Part shown: in pieces, positions 16,934-25,194 of the stretch
How positions within the stretch are numbered: position 1 is the stretch's first letter
How the letters are laid out: each line of letters opens with the position of its first letter
Assembly: GCF_002564045.1 (NCBI RefSeq)
Contig: NZ_PDJK01000002.1
Location: 1,922,001 to 1,986,000 of the forward strand
Direction: 5' to 3'
DNA from: Amycolatopsis sulphurea
GTDB lineage: Bacteria; Actinomycetota; Actinomycetes; Mycobacteriales; Pseudonocardiaceae
DNA: 64,000 nucleotides
The notes under the pieces: generated by a model
The model's input: only the letters and a program-made list of their open reading frames with translations
What the model was told of the DNA's origin: nothing
Database searches by the model: none
Made by a program: the position numbers and the translations under genes

Positions 16934-17968
16934 ATGACCGGTCGGCTGCGGAAGTGGCACGCGCGTATCGACGGCTACCTACGGCGGAAGGCGGCCGAAG
17001 GGGGCAACGTGGTGGCCATGGCCAGGGTCGCCGCCGCGCTCCGGGAACGCGGGGACATCGCCGGGGCCGAGGACTGGTATCGACGGGCGGCCACGGGCGG
17101 CAACCCGGTCGCGATGACCGCGCTGGCCCGGCTGCTGGCCGGACGCGGCGCCGGTGACGAGGCTGCGCGCTGGTACCGGGAGGCGGCGCAGGCCGGTGAT
17201 CCACAAGGGATGCTCGAACTGGGACGGACCTGCGAACGCCAGGGCCGGATCGCGGACGCCGAGCGCTGGTTCCGCGACGCTGCCGTGGGCGGCGCGCCGG
17301 GAGCGGCCGGGGCGCTCGGCCATCTGCTCGTCGAGCTCGGCCGCGGCAGCGAGGCGGAACGCTGGTGCCGGAGCGCGGCGCGGGACGGCGGCCCGGTCGC
17401 GATGCTCGACCTCGGCATGGTGCTGGCCGAACGCGACGAACACGCCGAGGCGCAGATGTGGTGGCGCGCCGCGCTGGATTCCGGCGAACTCGCCGCGACC
17501 TGCCTGCTCGGCAGACAGGCGGAGCGTGGCGGCCGGATTCGCGACGCCGAATCGTGGTACCGCCGCGGCGCCGAGGCCGGGTACGTCGAAGCGAAGGTCC
17601 GGCTGGGTCTCTTGCTGCACCGCCGTGGTCAGCTCGACTCGGCGGAAGCCTGGTACCTGGAGGCCGCCGAAGCGGGCGACCCGGCGGCGATGACCAACCT
17701 CGGCGTACTCGCCCGCGGCCGCGACGACGACGGCGAGGCCGCCGCGTGGTACCGCAAGGCCGCCGAGCACGGCAGTGTCCCGGCGCTCACGAACCTCGGC
17801 CATCTCGCCGAGGCCCGCGAAGACTTCGCGCGCGCCGAACACTACTTCCGGCTGGCCGCGGAAACCGGTGACCAGCAAGGAATGTTGAGTCTCGCCCGGA
17901 TGCTGCAGGCCCGCGGGGTGGTCGCGGAGGCACAGGACTGGCGCCAGCGCGCGGAGGACCCCGGCTGA
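16934..17968 (+). CDS. Sel1-type TPR repeat protein
   Basis: 344 aa from ATG 16934, with GGGAGGG upstream. Roughly nine repeats of about 36 residues with the Sel1 pattern, for example DIAGAEDWYRRAATGGNPVAM and GEAAAWYRKAAEHGSVPAL. Sel1 repeats are helix pairs that act as scaffolds for protein complexes. No signal peptide. I cannot name a partner; the flanking genes (nuclease on the opposite strand, decayed genes downstream) give no clue. Confidence 0.88.
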   Translation: MTGRLRKWHARIDGYLRRKAAEGGNVVAMARVAAALRERGDIAGAEDWYRRAATGGNPVAMTALARLLAGRGAGDEAARWYREAAQAGDPQGMLELGRTCERQGRIADAERWFRDAAVGGAPGAAGALGHLLVELGRGSEAERWCRSAARDGGPVAMLDLGMVLAERDEHAEAQMWWRAALDSGELAATCLLGRQAERGGRIRDAESWYRRGAEAGYVEAKVRLGLLLHRRGQLDSAEAWYLEAAEAGDPAAMTNLGVLARGRDDDGEAAAWYRKAAEHGSVPALTNLGHLAEAREDFARAEHYFRLAAETGDQQGMLSLARMLQARGVVAEAQDWRQRAEDPG

Positions 17969-18012
17969 GCTCGATTTCGGGGTCTTCCCCCGGGGCACAG
18001 CGGGTTTCCCGG

Positions 18013-18427
18013 ATGTCCCGCGGAGTTCCGGCAGTTGATCTCGATCGGGTGTTCCGACGCGTCCTGCTGGGCGGATCAGCCCTTGCCGCCGTGCTTCTCG
18101 CGCCGTGGACGATCTATCTCGCCCAGCGTTTCGACGCCACAAACTGGCGCGTTGCGGGGTCGGCTTCGATGTGGCGCTGCTGCTGTGTTTCGCCACCGCA
18201 GTCGTACTCGGCGTACGTCGCAGCACCGCCACCGTACCGCTACTCGCCGCGACCGCCGCCTTGCTCTGTTGCGACGCGTGGTTCGACGCCGTGCTCGACT
18301 GGCACGGTCCGGGCCTGGCCATGGCTGTGTGCGCTGAACTGCCCATCGCGGCTTTCCTGTCGCTGCGCGCACGCACCCTGCTGTCCGGCGACCTGCAGCG
18401 GCGCCCGCTCACCATGCGGGACACGCC
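18013..18427 (+). pseudogene. Small membrane protein gene, frameshifted
   Basis: One frame from ATG 18013 reads LDRVFRRVLLGGSALAAVLLAPWTIYLAQRFDATNWRV. At about 18155 the homologous reading moves to another frame, GFDVALLLCFATAVVLGVRR followed by three more hydrophobic segments (LLAATAALLCCDAWFDAVLDW, AELPIAAFLSLRAR). Adding one base near 18154 gives NWRVAWVGFD, which is what I remember for this common actinobacterial four-helix membrane protein of unknown function. Disrupted gene or consensus error. Confidence 0.65.
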
Positions 18428-18890
18428 GTGCACGCGAATCCAGTCCACCAACGGCTCTTACGCCTCGCACCGGGCACCATCGAGGAGGTCCGCCGCGCTG
18501 GCCGACCCTGCCGTCGACGTACCCGCCGCGCTCTACGCACTGACCGAGGCCGGTTACCTACGCCGCGCCCGCGACGGCCGCTGGCACTCGGTCGCCCACG
18601 AAACGGCGCCGGCCGAGTTCGACGAACAGGACCGAGCCACCGTCTCGTCCTATCTGGATGCGAAGTACGACCGTGAGCTGCGCATGTTCTCCTGGGCCGC
18701 GAAGCACCGTGAGGCGTTCGGGCCATGGGCGGCCGCCCTCACCGCCGAGGACCGCTTTCGACAAGGAGTACGACGAGCTGGTGCTCCGTTACGCCCTTCG
18801 GCATCCGCGGCTGGCCCCCGGCCTCGCGAGGTCGCGCTGCGGTTCTCCGTGTTTCCGTCGCCGGAGCCGGCGGATCTCCGCGAGGCCTGA
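18428..18890 (+). pseudogene. Winged-helix regulator-like gene, several frameshifts
   Basis: Pieces of one protein appear in three frames: MHANPVHQRLLRLAPGTIEEV from 18428, then ALYALTEAGYLRRARDGRWH and YLDAKYDRELRMFSWAAKH in a second frame, AFDKEYDELVLRYALRH in a third, and finally REVALRFSVFPSPEPADL before the stop at 18888-18890. The parts recall HTH regulators with a C-terminal helical domain. At least three indels are required, so genuine decay is more likely here than simple sequencing error. It directly follows another frameshifted gene. Confidence 0.55.
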
Positions 18891-19013
18891 GCGGGCGTCT
18901 TTCAAACTTTCGGAAACCGGCTACCGTCGACCTGTCGAAACCCACCCGCGCCGTTCGACGCAGTGGTGAAGCGGGGTCACGACCGTGGCCCCCGCGACCT
19001 GGAGGCGATGACG

Positions 19014-19445
19014 ATGCGATTCATGGTGATGGTCAAGGCGACGGCCGACTCCGAAGCGGGCGCGATGCCGAGCACCGAGATGCTGGAAGAGATGAGCCGG
19101 TACAACGAGCAGCTGGTCAAGGCCGGTGTCCTGCTCGCCGCCGACGGCCTGCACCCGAGCTCGAAGGGCGCGCGCGTCCGGTTCGAGGGCGGCGAGCGCA
19201 CCGTCCTGGACGGCCCGTTCACCGAGACCAAGGAACTGGTGGCCGGCTTCTGGATCATGGAAGTAGGCTCGTGGGACGAGATCGTCGAGTGGGTGAAGCG
19301 CTGCCCCAACCCGATGCCCGAGCAGACCGGCGAGATCGAAATCCGGCAGATCTTCGAGGTCGAGGATTTCGGTGACCTCGCGACCCCGGAGGTCCGCGCC
19401 ATCGCCGACGGCGTAGGCGAGCTGCGCCGACCGAACCCCGCGTAG
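19014..19445 (+). CDS. YCII-family protein
   Basis: 143 aa from ATG 19014, which has GGAGG eight bases upstream; the ATG at 19008 is too close to it. MRFMVMVKATADSEAG and GPFTETKELVAGFWI are typical of the YCII/DUF1330-like ferredoxin-like fold, with WVKRCPNPMP near the C-terminus. Members are small cytoplasmic proteins, sometimes next to ECF sigma factors; biochemical role unknown. It ends 23 bp before a compound palindrome that probably acts as a terminator for both this gene and the convergent aldehyde dehydrogenase. Confidence 0.88.
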   Translation: MRFMVMVKATADSEAGAMPSTEMLEEMSRYNEQLVKAGVLLAADGLHPSSKGARVRFEGGERTVLDGPFTETKELVAGFWIMEVGSWDEIVEWVKRCPNPMPEQTGEIEIRQIFEVEDFGDLATPEVRAIADGVGELRRPNPA

Positions 19446-19468
19446 CCGCGCCGGTACCCGGAAAGGCT

Positions 19469-19515
19469 GTGAAGGGGTCCTTCACGGACTCAGAGTCCGT
19501 GAAGGACCCCTTCAC
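19469..19515. repeat. 47-bp compound palindrome, copy 1
   Basis: Two 17-bp hairpins of the type GTGAAGGGNCCCTTCAC (here with one base variation) flank a GGACTCAGAGTCC dyad. Together with flanking GGCTG/CAGCC the symmetry extends to 19465-19519. It lies between convergent genes and includes the stop codon of the aldehyde dehydrogenase (19490-19492). Confidence 0.9.
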
Positions 19516-21004
19516 AGCCCTGCAACACGGTGTCGTGCCAGGGTTTCCGGACGGCACCGGTGATGTCCGACATCACGTGCTTGAGCTGGGTGTAGTCGTC
19601 GAGCGCGTAGGCGGACATGTCCTTTCCGTAGCCGGAGCCTTTCATTCCGCCGTGCGGCATCTCCGAGATGATCGGGATGTGGTCGTTGATCCAGACAGTG
19701 CCGGCCTTGATCAGCCGCGAAGCGTTCTGCGCGCGAAAGACGTCGCGGGTCCAAGCAGACGCTGCAAGGCCGAAACGGACGTCGTTGGCGAAGCGGATCG
19801 CTTCGGTGTCGTCATCGAAGGGCAGTGCGGTCAGGACCGGGCCGAAGACTTCCTCCTGCACGATCTCGCTGCGCTGGTCGGCATCGACGATCAAGGTGGG
19901 CGCGTAATAGGCGCCTCGGGACAGTTCGCCCCCAGGCGCCCCGCCACCGACGACGATCCGCGCGCCATCGTTCCGGGCACGTTCGACCATGGCTGCGACA
20001 CGGTCGCGCTGTCGCCACGACACCAGCGGGCCCTGGTGGGTGTCCTCGTCGCTGGTGTCACCGAGGCGGACCTGGCTCATCAGGGCCGCCACACCGTCGA
20101 CGAATTCGGTGAACAGTGACCGGTGAACGTACGCGCGCGTTGCCGCGGTGCAGTCCTGGCCGCTGTTGATCAGAGCTGCGGCAACGGCTCCTCGGATCGC
20201 GGCGGGCAGATCAGCGTCATCGAAGACCACGAACGGCGCCTTTCCGCCCAGTTCGAGGTGCAAGCGAGTGCCGTTGGCGGCGGCGAGGCCGGCGATGTGC
20301 CTGCCGACGGCGGTGGAACCGGTGAAGGACATCATCGAGATCGACCGGCTGGTGACCAGCGCTTCGCCGGTGACCGCGCCGGGCCCGTTGACGACGTTCA
20401 CGACGCCGTCCGGCACGCCGGCGCGGGAGCAGGCCTCCGCGAGCATCAGCGTGGTGATCGGCGTGATCTCGGACGGCTTCAAGACGATGGTGTTGCCGGC
20501 CGCGATCGCCGGCAGCACTTTCCAGACCGCCATTTGCAGCGGATAGTTCCACGGCGCGATCGAGCCGACCACCCCGATCGCCTCACGCCGGATCGACGAG
20601 GTGTGTTCCGGCGAGTACTCCGCGGAGGCGCTGCCTTCCAGCAGCCGCGCGGCGCCGGCGAAGAAGGCGACGTTGTCCAGCGAACCGGGGACGTCGAACT
20701 GCCGGGACAACCGGATCGGCTTGCCGGCCTGGGCGGTCTCGACCTCCGCGAGTTCGCCGGCCAGAGATTCAAGCTCGGCCGCCAGCTTCAGCAGGACTCC
20801 GGACCGCTCCCCCGGCGTTGTCGTGGACCACTCGGGGAAGGCCGCGGATGCCGCGGCGATGGCGGCTTCGACCTCGGCCGGGCTGTCCGCGGTGAACGTC
20901 CAGATCTCGTCGCCGGTCGCGGGATCCACCACTCGGCATTCGGGTCCGCGGCCATCGCCGGAACCGCCGTCGAGGTAGTGGGAACCGGCTGGCTTGAACG
21001 TCAC
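19490..21004 (-). CDS. Aldehyde dehydrogenase (aminobutyraldehyde/betaine aldehyde type)
   Basis: 504 aa from GTG 21004. Motifs: APWNYPLQMAVWKVLPAIAA, FTGSTAVGRHIAG (NAD site), LELGGKAPFVVFDDAD (catalytic Glu) and NSGQDCTAATR (catalytic Cys). Cterminal MPHGGMKGSGYGKDMS is usual. NAD-dependent oxidation of an aldehyde to an acid; similarity is closest to gamma-aminobutyraldehyde dehydrogenases, whose substrates arise from amine oxidation. That fits the amine-oxidase-like gene upstream in the same series. The last ~9 residues (GCEGVLHGL) and the stop are encoded by one arm of the compound palindrome, so the C-terminus was probably altered by repeat insertion. Confidence 0.92.
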   Translation of the reverse strand: MTFKPAGSHYLDGGSGDGRGPECRVVDPATGDEIWTFTADSPAEVEAAIAAASAAFPEWSTTTPGERSGVLLKLAAELESLAGELAEVETAQAGKPIRLSRQFDVPGSLDNVAFFAGAARLLEGSASAEYSPEHTSSIRREAIGVVGSIAPWNYPLQMAVWKVLPAIAAGNTIVLKPSEITPITTLMLAEACSRAGVPDGVVNVVNGPGAVTGEALVTSRSISMMSFTGSTAVGRHIAGLAAANGTRLHLELGGKAPFVVFDDADLPAAIRGAVAAALINSGQDCTAATRAYVHRSLFTEFVDGVAALMSQVRLGDTSDEDTHQGPLVSWRQRDRVAAMVERARNDGARIVVGGGAPGGELSRGAYYAPTLIVDADQRSEIVQEEVFGPVLTALPFDDDTEAIRFANDVRFGLAASAWTRDVFRAQNASRLIKAGTVWINDHIPIISEMPHGGMKGSGYGKDMSAYALDDYTQLKHVMSDITGAVRKPWHDTVLQGCEGVLHGL

Positions 21005-21078
21005 GTGATCGACCTCTCGGTGCACGCCCACGCGTCGCCGACGCGGAGAGGATGGTCTCCGCGCCGGCGACATCCGGG

Positions 21079-22647
21079 CTACTTCGCCTTGATTTCGAGG
21101 ATGTACGGAGTGTGGTCGGTCGAGTAGGTGTTGAACGTCGGCCAGGTGAAGGCATCCGAGATGGCCAAGTGGTTGTCGCCGGCGTAAAGCGGCACCACGG
21201 GCACGTCGTCACCGACGATCTTCAGCAGCTGCGAGTAGACGGAGAACCGGGTGGCGGGGTCCGCCGTGCTCGCGCCCTGCTTGATGAGATCGTCCACCTT
21301 CGCGTTCTTGTAGTCGGAGAAGTTGTTCAGGCCGATCGCCGCCGAGTCGCTGTGCAGGGCCTGCTGGGGCATCGCGCCCGGATCCGGGGTGCTGTTGTTG
21401 AAGAACGTGTACTGGATGGGCACCGTGGTATGCGGCTGGGACATGGTCTTGGTGTATTCGGCCACCGAGTCGACCTTGACCTTCAGCTTGATGCCGATCT
21501 TCGCCAGCTGACCGGCGATCGCCTGGGAAGTGGTGACGAAGCTGCCGTAATTGTAGGTTTCGAGCGTCGCCTCGAAGCCCTGCGGATGCGCCGACTGCGC
21601 CAGTTCCTGCTTTGCCTTGCCGAGATCGGACTTGTACGACGGAAGGGCAGCGATCAGCGCGTCGACGTCCGATTTGGACGCGATCGACTGCAGCTGGGCC
21701 GGCGGGATGATCGTGTAGTCCGGCGCCGCGCCACCACCGGCGACCTTGATGATCTCCTCGCGGTTGAGCGCGTAGGCGACGGCTCGGCGCACATGCACGT
21801 CATTCCAGGGGGCGACCTGCACGTTCATGGTGAACATGCCCTGCTTGGTACCGGGCGCGGACACCAGCTTCGTGTCGGCCGACGACTCGAACCCCCGCGC
21901 GTAGGCGGGGAAGGCCACGTCGACCTGTCCCGCGCGGAACGCCAGCGCCTCGCTGGTCTCGTCGGCGAACATCGTCAGGGAGACCGTGGGGATCGAGACC
22001 TTGCCGCCCCAGTAGCCGGAATTCGCGGTGAACTCGGCGCCCGTGGTGGGATCAAGGCTCTTCAGCACGTACGGTCCGGTGCCGATCACCCCCACGCCCG
22101 GCTTGCCGAAGTCTGCCGGGTGCTCCTGCTGGTGCTTCTTCTGGAAGATGTAGCCCGCCGTCGCCGAGGTGTACTCCCAGCTGACATCGGGCTCCTTGAG
22201 CGTCACCGCCACGGTGTACTGGTCGCGCGCCTCCACGCTCTTGACCGCGGAGTACTTCGACGAGTCCGGGAACTTGGGGTTTCGGGCGTAGTCGAGTGAG
22301 TTGGCGACATCCGCCGACGTCATCTCGGTGCCGTCGGAGAATTTCACGCCGTGGCGCAGGTGATAGACGTAGGTCGCCGGATCGGGCCGGTCGACCGATT
22401 CCGCGAGATTCGGCTCGACCTTCCCCTGCGGGCTGAGCTTCATCAGGAACTCGAGGACATACGAGTCCACCTGCAGCGCGAAGCCACCCGCCGGGTCGAC
22501 ATTGGACAGGTCGGCGCCCACGATTCCCACCCGCAGGTGATCCGTCCCGCCGCCGGCGGCACCGCCCCCCGCGCAGGCGGATGCCAGCAGGGAAAAAGCA
22601 GCCGCCATCGCGACGAGGGGTGCCGCGCTCATCAAGCGAACTCTCAT
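21079..22647 (-). CDS. ABC importer substrate-binding lipoprotein (family 5, peptide type)
   Basis: 522 aa. Signal peptide with lipobox LLASAC at residues ~20-25, so it should be lipid-anchored outside the membrane. SBP_bac_5 features: LSPQGKVEPNLAESVDRPDP, YVYHLRHGVKFSDG, EMTSADVANSLDYA and VRRAVAYALNREEI. Binds peptides, opines, nickel or similar solutes. Permeases and a fused ATPase for the same system are upstream on the same strand, separated by an aldolase and an FAD enzyme, so binding protein, transporter and enzymes are one locus. A hairpin at 22716-22742 precedes it. Confidence 0.93.
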   Translation of the reverse strand: MRVRLMSAAPLVAMAAAFSLLASACAGGGAAGGGTDHLRVGIVGADLSNVDPAGGFALQVDSYVLEFLMKLSPQGKVEPNLAESVDRPDPATYVYHLRHGVKFSDGTEMTSADVANSLDYARNPKFPDSSKYSAVKSVEARDQYTVAVTLKEPDVSWEYTSATAGYIFQKKHQQEHPADFGKPGVGVIGTGPYVLKSLDPTTGAEFTANSGYWGGKVSIPTVSLTMFADETSEALAFRAGQVDVAFPAYARGFESSADTKLVSAPGTKQGMFTMNVQVAPWNDVHVRRAVAYALNREEIIKVAGGGAAPDYTIIPPAQLQSIASKSDVDALIAALPSYKSDLGKAKQELAQSAHPQGFEATLETYNYGSFVTTSQAIAGQLAKIGIKLKVKVDSVAEYTKTMSQPHTTVPIQYTFFNNSTPDPGAMPQQALHSDSAAIGLNNFSDYKNAKVDDLIKQGASTADPATRFSVYSQLLKIVGDDVPVVPLYAGDNHLAISDAFTWPTFNTYSTDHTPYILEIKAK

Positions 22648-22715
22648 TGTTCCGCCTTCATTCTCCGGAAATCACCCGGTGAGTCTCTCATCCGCCCGCG
22701 GTGTGTGGTAGTTCA

Positions 22716-22742
22716 CTTTCCTTTGTCCACACACAAGGAAAG
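22716..22742. promoter_or_regulatory. Hairpin inside the catabolic gene series
   Basis: CTTTCCTT (22716-22723) pairs perfectly with AAGGAAAG (22735-22742), and the inner bases TGT/ACA may pair with a bulge. It sits between the FAD enzyme stop and the binding-protein start. It could stabilise or attenuate mRNA. The loop holds a DnaA-box-like TTGTCCACA. A separate promoter for the binding protein may lie here. Confidence 0.4.
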
Positions 22743-22767
22743 CCGTTGCCCGCCCGGCGCGCGCCGC

Positions 22768-24168
22768 TCAGCCGCCGGACGCCAGCGCCCGCGCCACCCG
22801 CTGGGCGGCACTGTCACCGGTCTTCGCCGCCGTCTCCATGCTGCCCAGCTCGGCGAAGTAGTCGCCGGCCAGGTGAACGTTGCGCGACTCGCCGAGCGGA
22901 CCCTCCAGCGCCGGCTGCAATCTGTGCCGGCCCGGCCGCGCATAGACATTGCCCAGCTTCCAGCGATGTACCTTGGCCGCCGCGACGATACCGCGGGTCC
23001 CGGGGTAAAGCCGGTGCAGATCTTCGAGGAAGGTCTGCTTGATCTCTTCGTCCGGCCGCGCCATCAGCCGCGCCGCACCGTCGCCTCCGGCATACACCAT
23101 GAGACTTCCCCCGGGGGCACGCTCGGCGGAGGTCCGGAGGATCTGCGCGTGGTTGGTGAACATGTCGAAAGATCGCCCCGGGGTCGCGAGCGCATAGACA
23201 TCGTCCCACGGCTGCGCCGCCACTTCGTTTGTCCGCATCGCCATACTGAGGAACGGACCGTAGGTGATGGCGGACAGCGACTCGGCGGCTACGCGGGAAA
23301 TCGGAGCCACCAGCGGCGCCGCGATCGGGGCCGGCACAGCGACGATCACATGGCGTGCTTCGGCAACCTCCGCCTGTCCGTCCATTGTGTACTCGATCTG
23401 CTGGATGCCCTCGGCACGCGGCGCGATTCGCCGGACCTCGGCGCCGAGGCGGACCCGGTCCCCGAGTTGCCTGCCCAGTGCCTCGGGCAGCACCGACGAT
23501 CCCCCGACGAGATTGCGGGCGATCAACGATCCGGCCCCGCCCCAGACGAGCGCGAAAAGCCCGATCCCGCTGCCGGCCGAGAGGCTGGCCGGCTCGGCCG
23601 TCGCGCGGTGCGCGGCGCAGGCGAAGATCGAAGCCGTCTCGGGCGAGAGATCACCGAGGAACTCCGAGAACGTCCGATCGTCCAAATAGGCCAGACTGCG
23701 CTGCCGCAGCTCGGCCTCCGACTCGCCCGGTCGCCGGGACAGCACCTGGTGGTACCGCGCGACGGCTCGCTTGAGGCGCACCCCGGCCCGCGCGAACGCG
23801 ATCTTCTCCCGCACCGGCAACGGCAGCCGCAACGGGTAGGACTCGATCGGGCCGGACGCCAGAATCCTTTCCTTGTAGGCGATTCCCATCATGCTTCCGG
23901 TGATGGGCAAGGTCTCCAGGCCGACGTCCTTGGCCATCGAATCGACGACCCCACCCGGCGCCGGGAAGAGGTGCGCACCGAAGTTCAGCCAGTAGTCGTC
24001 GCCGTCCTCGCGCTGAGAGTAGAGCCGGCCACCCAGCCGATCTCCGGACTCCAGCAGCAGGACGCGCTGCTTTCGCAACCGCCACGCGGCCGCCAGGCCG
24101 GCCAGACCACCACCGATGACGACGACTTCGAACGGGTCGGATGCTCCGCCGACCTTGTCCGTCCTCAT
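22768..24168 (-). CDS. FAD-dependent oxidoreductase, amine oxidase-like
   Basis: 466 aa. The N-terminal dinucleotide site VVVIGGGLAGLAAAWRL and the GD-type motif GDRLGGRLYS define the flavin amine oxidase/protoporphyrinogen oxidase superfamily. The C-terminal FAD block reads NVHLAGDYFAELGSMETAAKTG. The middle is divergent, so substrate cannot be given: amines, carotenoid precursors or porphyrinogens are known for the superfamily. Start ATG 24168 overlaps the aldolase stop by four bases. Location beside an aminoaldehyde-type dehydrogenase favours oxidation of an amine to an aldehyde; this is inference. Confidence 0.88.
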   Translation of the reverse strand: MRTDKVGGASDPFEVVVIGGGLAGLAAAWRLRKQRVLLLESGDRLGGRLYSQREDGDDYWLNFGAHLFPAPGGVVDSMAKDVGLETLPITGSMMGIAYKERILASGPIESYPLRLPLPVREKIAFARAGVRLKRAVARYHQVLSRRPGESEAELRQRSLAYLDDRTFSEFLGDLSPETASIFACAAHRATAEPASLSAGSGIGLFALVWGGAGSLIARNLVGGSSVLPEALGRQLGDRVRLGAEVRRIAPRAEGIQQIEYTMDGQAEVAEARHVIVAVPAPIAAPLVAPISRVAAESLSAITYGPFLSMAMRTNEVAAQPWDDVYALATPGRSFDMFTNHAQILRTSAERAPGGSLMVYAGGDGAARLMARPDEEIKQTFLEDLHRLYPGTRGIVAAAKVHRWKLGNVYARPGRHRLQPALEGPLGESRNVHLAGDYFAELGSMETAAKTGDSAAQRVARALASGG

Positions 24169-25109
24169 GCGATCGCCCGCGCCGCGTCGATGAGGCCCGC
24201 CGCGTCGAGCAGAAGATGAAGCTGCTCGCGCGCCTCGGCGGAAATGGGCCGCAGCGGGGCCCGCGTCGGGCCGAGCGGCAGACCGGCCAGCTCACAGGCC
24301 GCCTTGACCGCGGCCGGATAGCCGGCGTCTTCCAGCAAACGGCAGATCGGACGGATCTTCCGCCACATCCGGCGGCCCTGCTCAAGGTCGCGCCGCTCGT
24401 GGACCGCCTCGAAGAACTCGACCGCCAGCCGGGGCATGAAAGTGGCTGCGCCCCAGACACTTCCGGTGGCGCCACACGCGAGCCCCTGGAAGGTAAGCGA
24501 ATCGGAGCCGTTGAACACCCTCAGGCTGCTTCCCTCGGTGTGGGCCAGCAGCTCGTCGACCAGCTGGGCGTCCCCGCTGGAATCCTTCAGGTAACGCACG
24601 GCGGGGACCGCTCGCGTGAGTTCGTCGATCTGCCCGGCCGTGATCCGCCCGCCGGTGGCACTCGGGTAGTGGTAGGCCATGATCGGCAATCCGGGCGCCG
24701 CGGCGGCGATTTCCGCGTAGTAGCCGATGATCTCCGCCCAGCTCAGCGGATCGTAGAAGGGCGGCACCGCCATCACGGCGGCGGCACCGCGAGCGGCCGC
24801 GTGACGCGTCAGCTCGGCCGCGTCGGCCGGACGGAGCGCGCCGACATGCGGGATCAAGGCGACCCGGGACCGCGCGGCCTCGGCCACCGATTCGACGACC
24901 GCCATGCGTTCGTCCATCGTCAACGCGGCGAATTCGCCGGTGCTCCCGCACGGAATGACACCGGCCACGCCGCCGCCGATCACGTAGTCCACCAAGGGTG
25001 CGATCGAGTCCCGGTCCACTGTGGAACCGTCGCCGCTCAACGGAGTGGCGAGCGCGGCCATAATCCCGCCAAGCTCATTCTTCCCGTGGTCCGGGGGGTG
25101 ATTTTTCAT
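24165..25109 (-). CDS. Dihydrodipicolinate synthase-family aldolase/lyase
   Basis: 314 aa from ATG 25109 (GGGAG upstream); ATG 25061 is an alternative. TIM-barrel DapA/NanA superfamily motifs: VIPCGSTGEFAALTMDERM, MAYHYPSATGG with the conserved Tyr, and VRYLKDSSGD with the Schiff-base Lys. Enzymes of this family cleave or form C-C bonds of 2-oxo acids (dihydrodipicolinate, N-acetylneuraminate, 2-keto-3-deoxy sugar acids, 4-hydroxy-2-oxoglutarate). Context in an importer/catabolic series argues for a degradative aldolase or dehydratase rather than lysine synthesis. Overlaps the FAD gene. Confidence 0.9.
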   Translation of the reverse strand: MKNHPPDHGKNELGGIMAALATPLSGDGSTVDRDSIAPLVDYVIGGGVAGVIPCGSTGEFAALTMDERMAVVESVAEAARSRVALIPHVGALRPADAAELTRHAAARGAAAVMAVPPFYDPLSWAEIIGYYAEIAAAAPGLPIMAYHYPSATGGRITAGQIDELTRAVPAVRYLKDSSGDAQLVDELLAHTEGSSLRVFNGSDSLTFQGLACGATGSVWGAATFMPRLAVEFFEAVHERRDLEQGRRMWRKIRPICRLLEDAGYPAAVKAACELAGLPLGPTRAPLRPISAEAREQLHLLLDAAGLIDAARAIA

Positions 25110-25194
25110 TCTTCGAGTCTCCCACCGGCGAAAGCAGGCAGGTAGCTTCAGTTCCTTTTCGAGAACCCAAGAATTCCTTTCCCCGCACCGGCTC

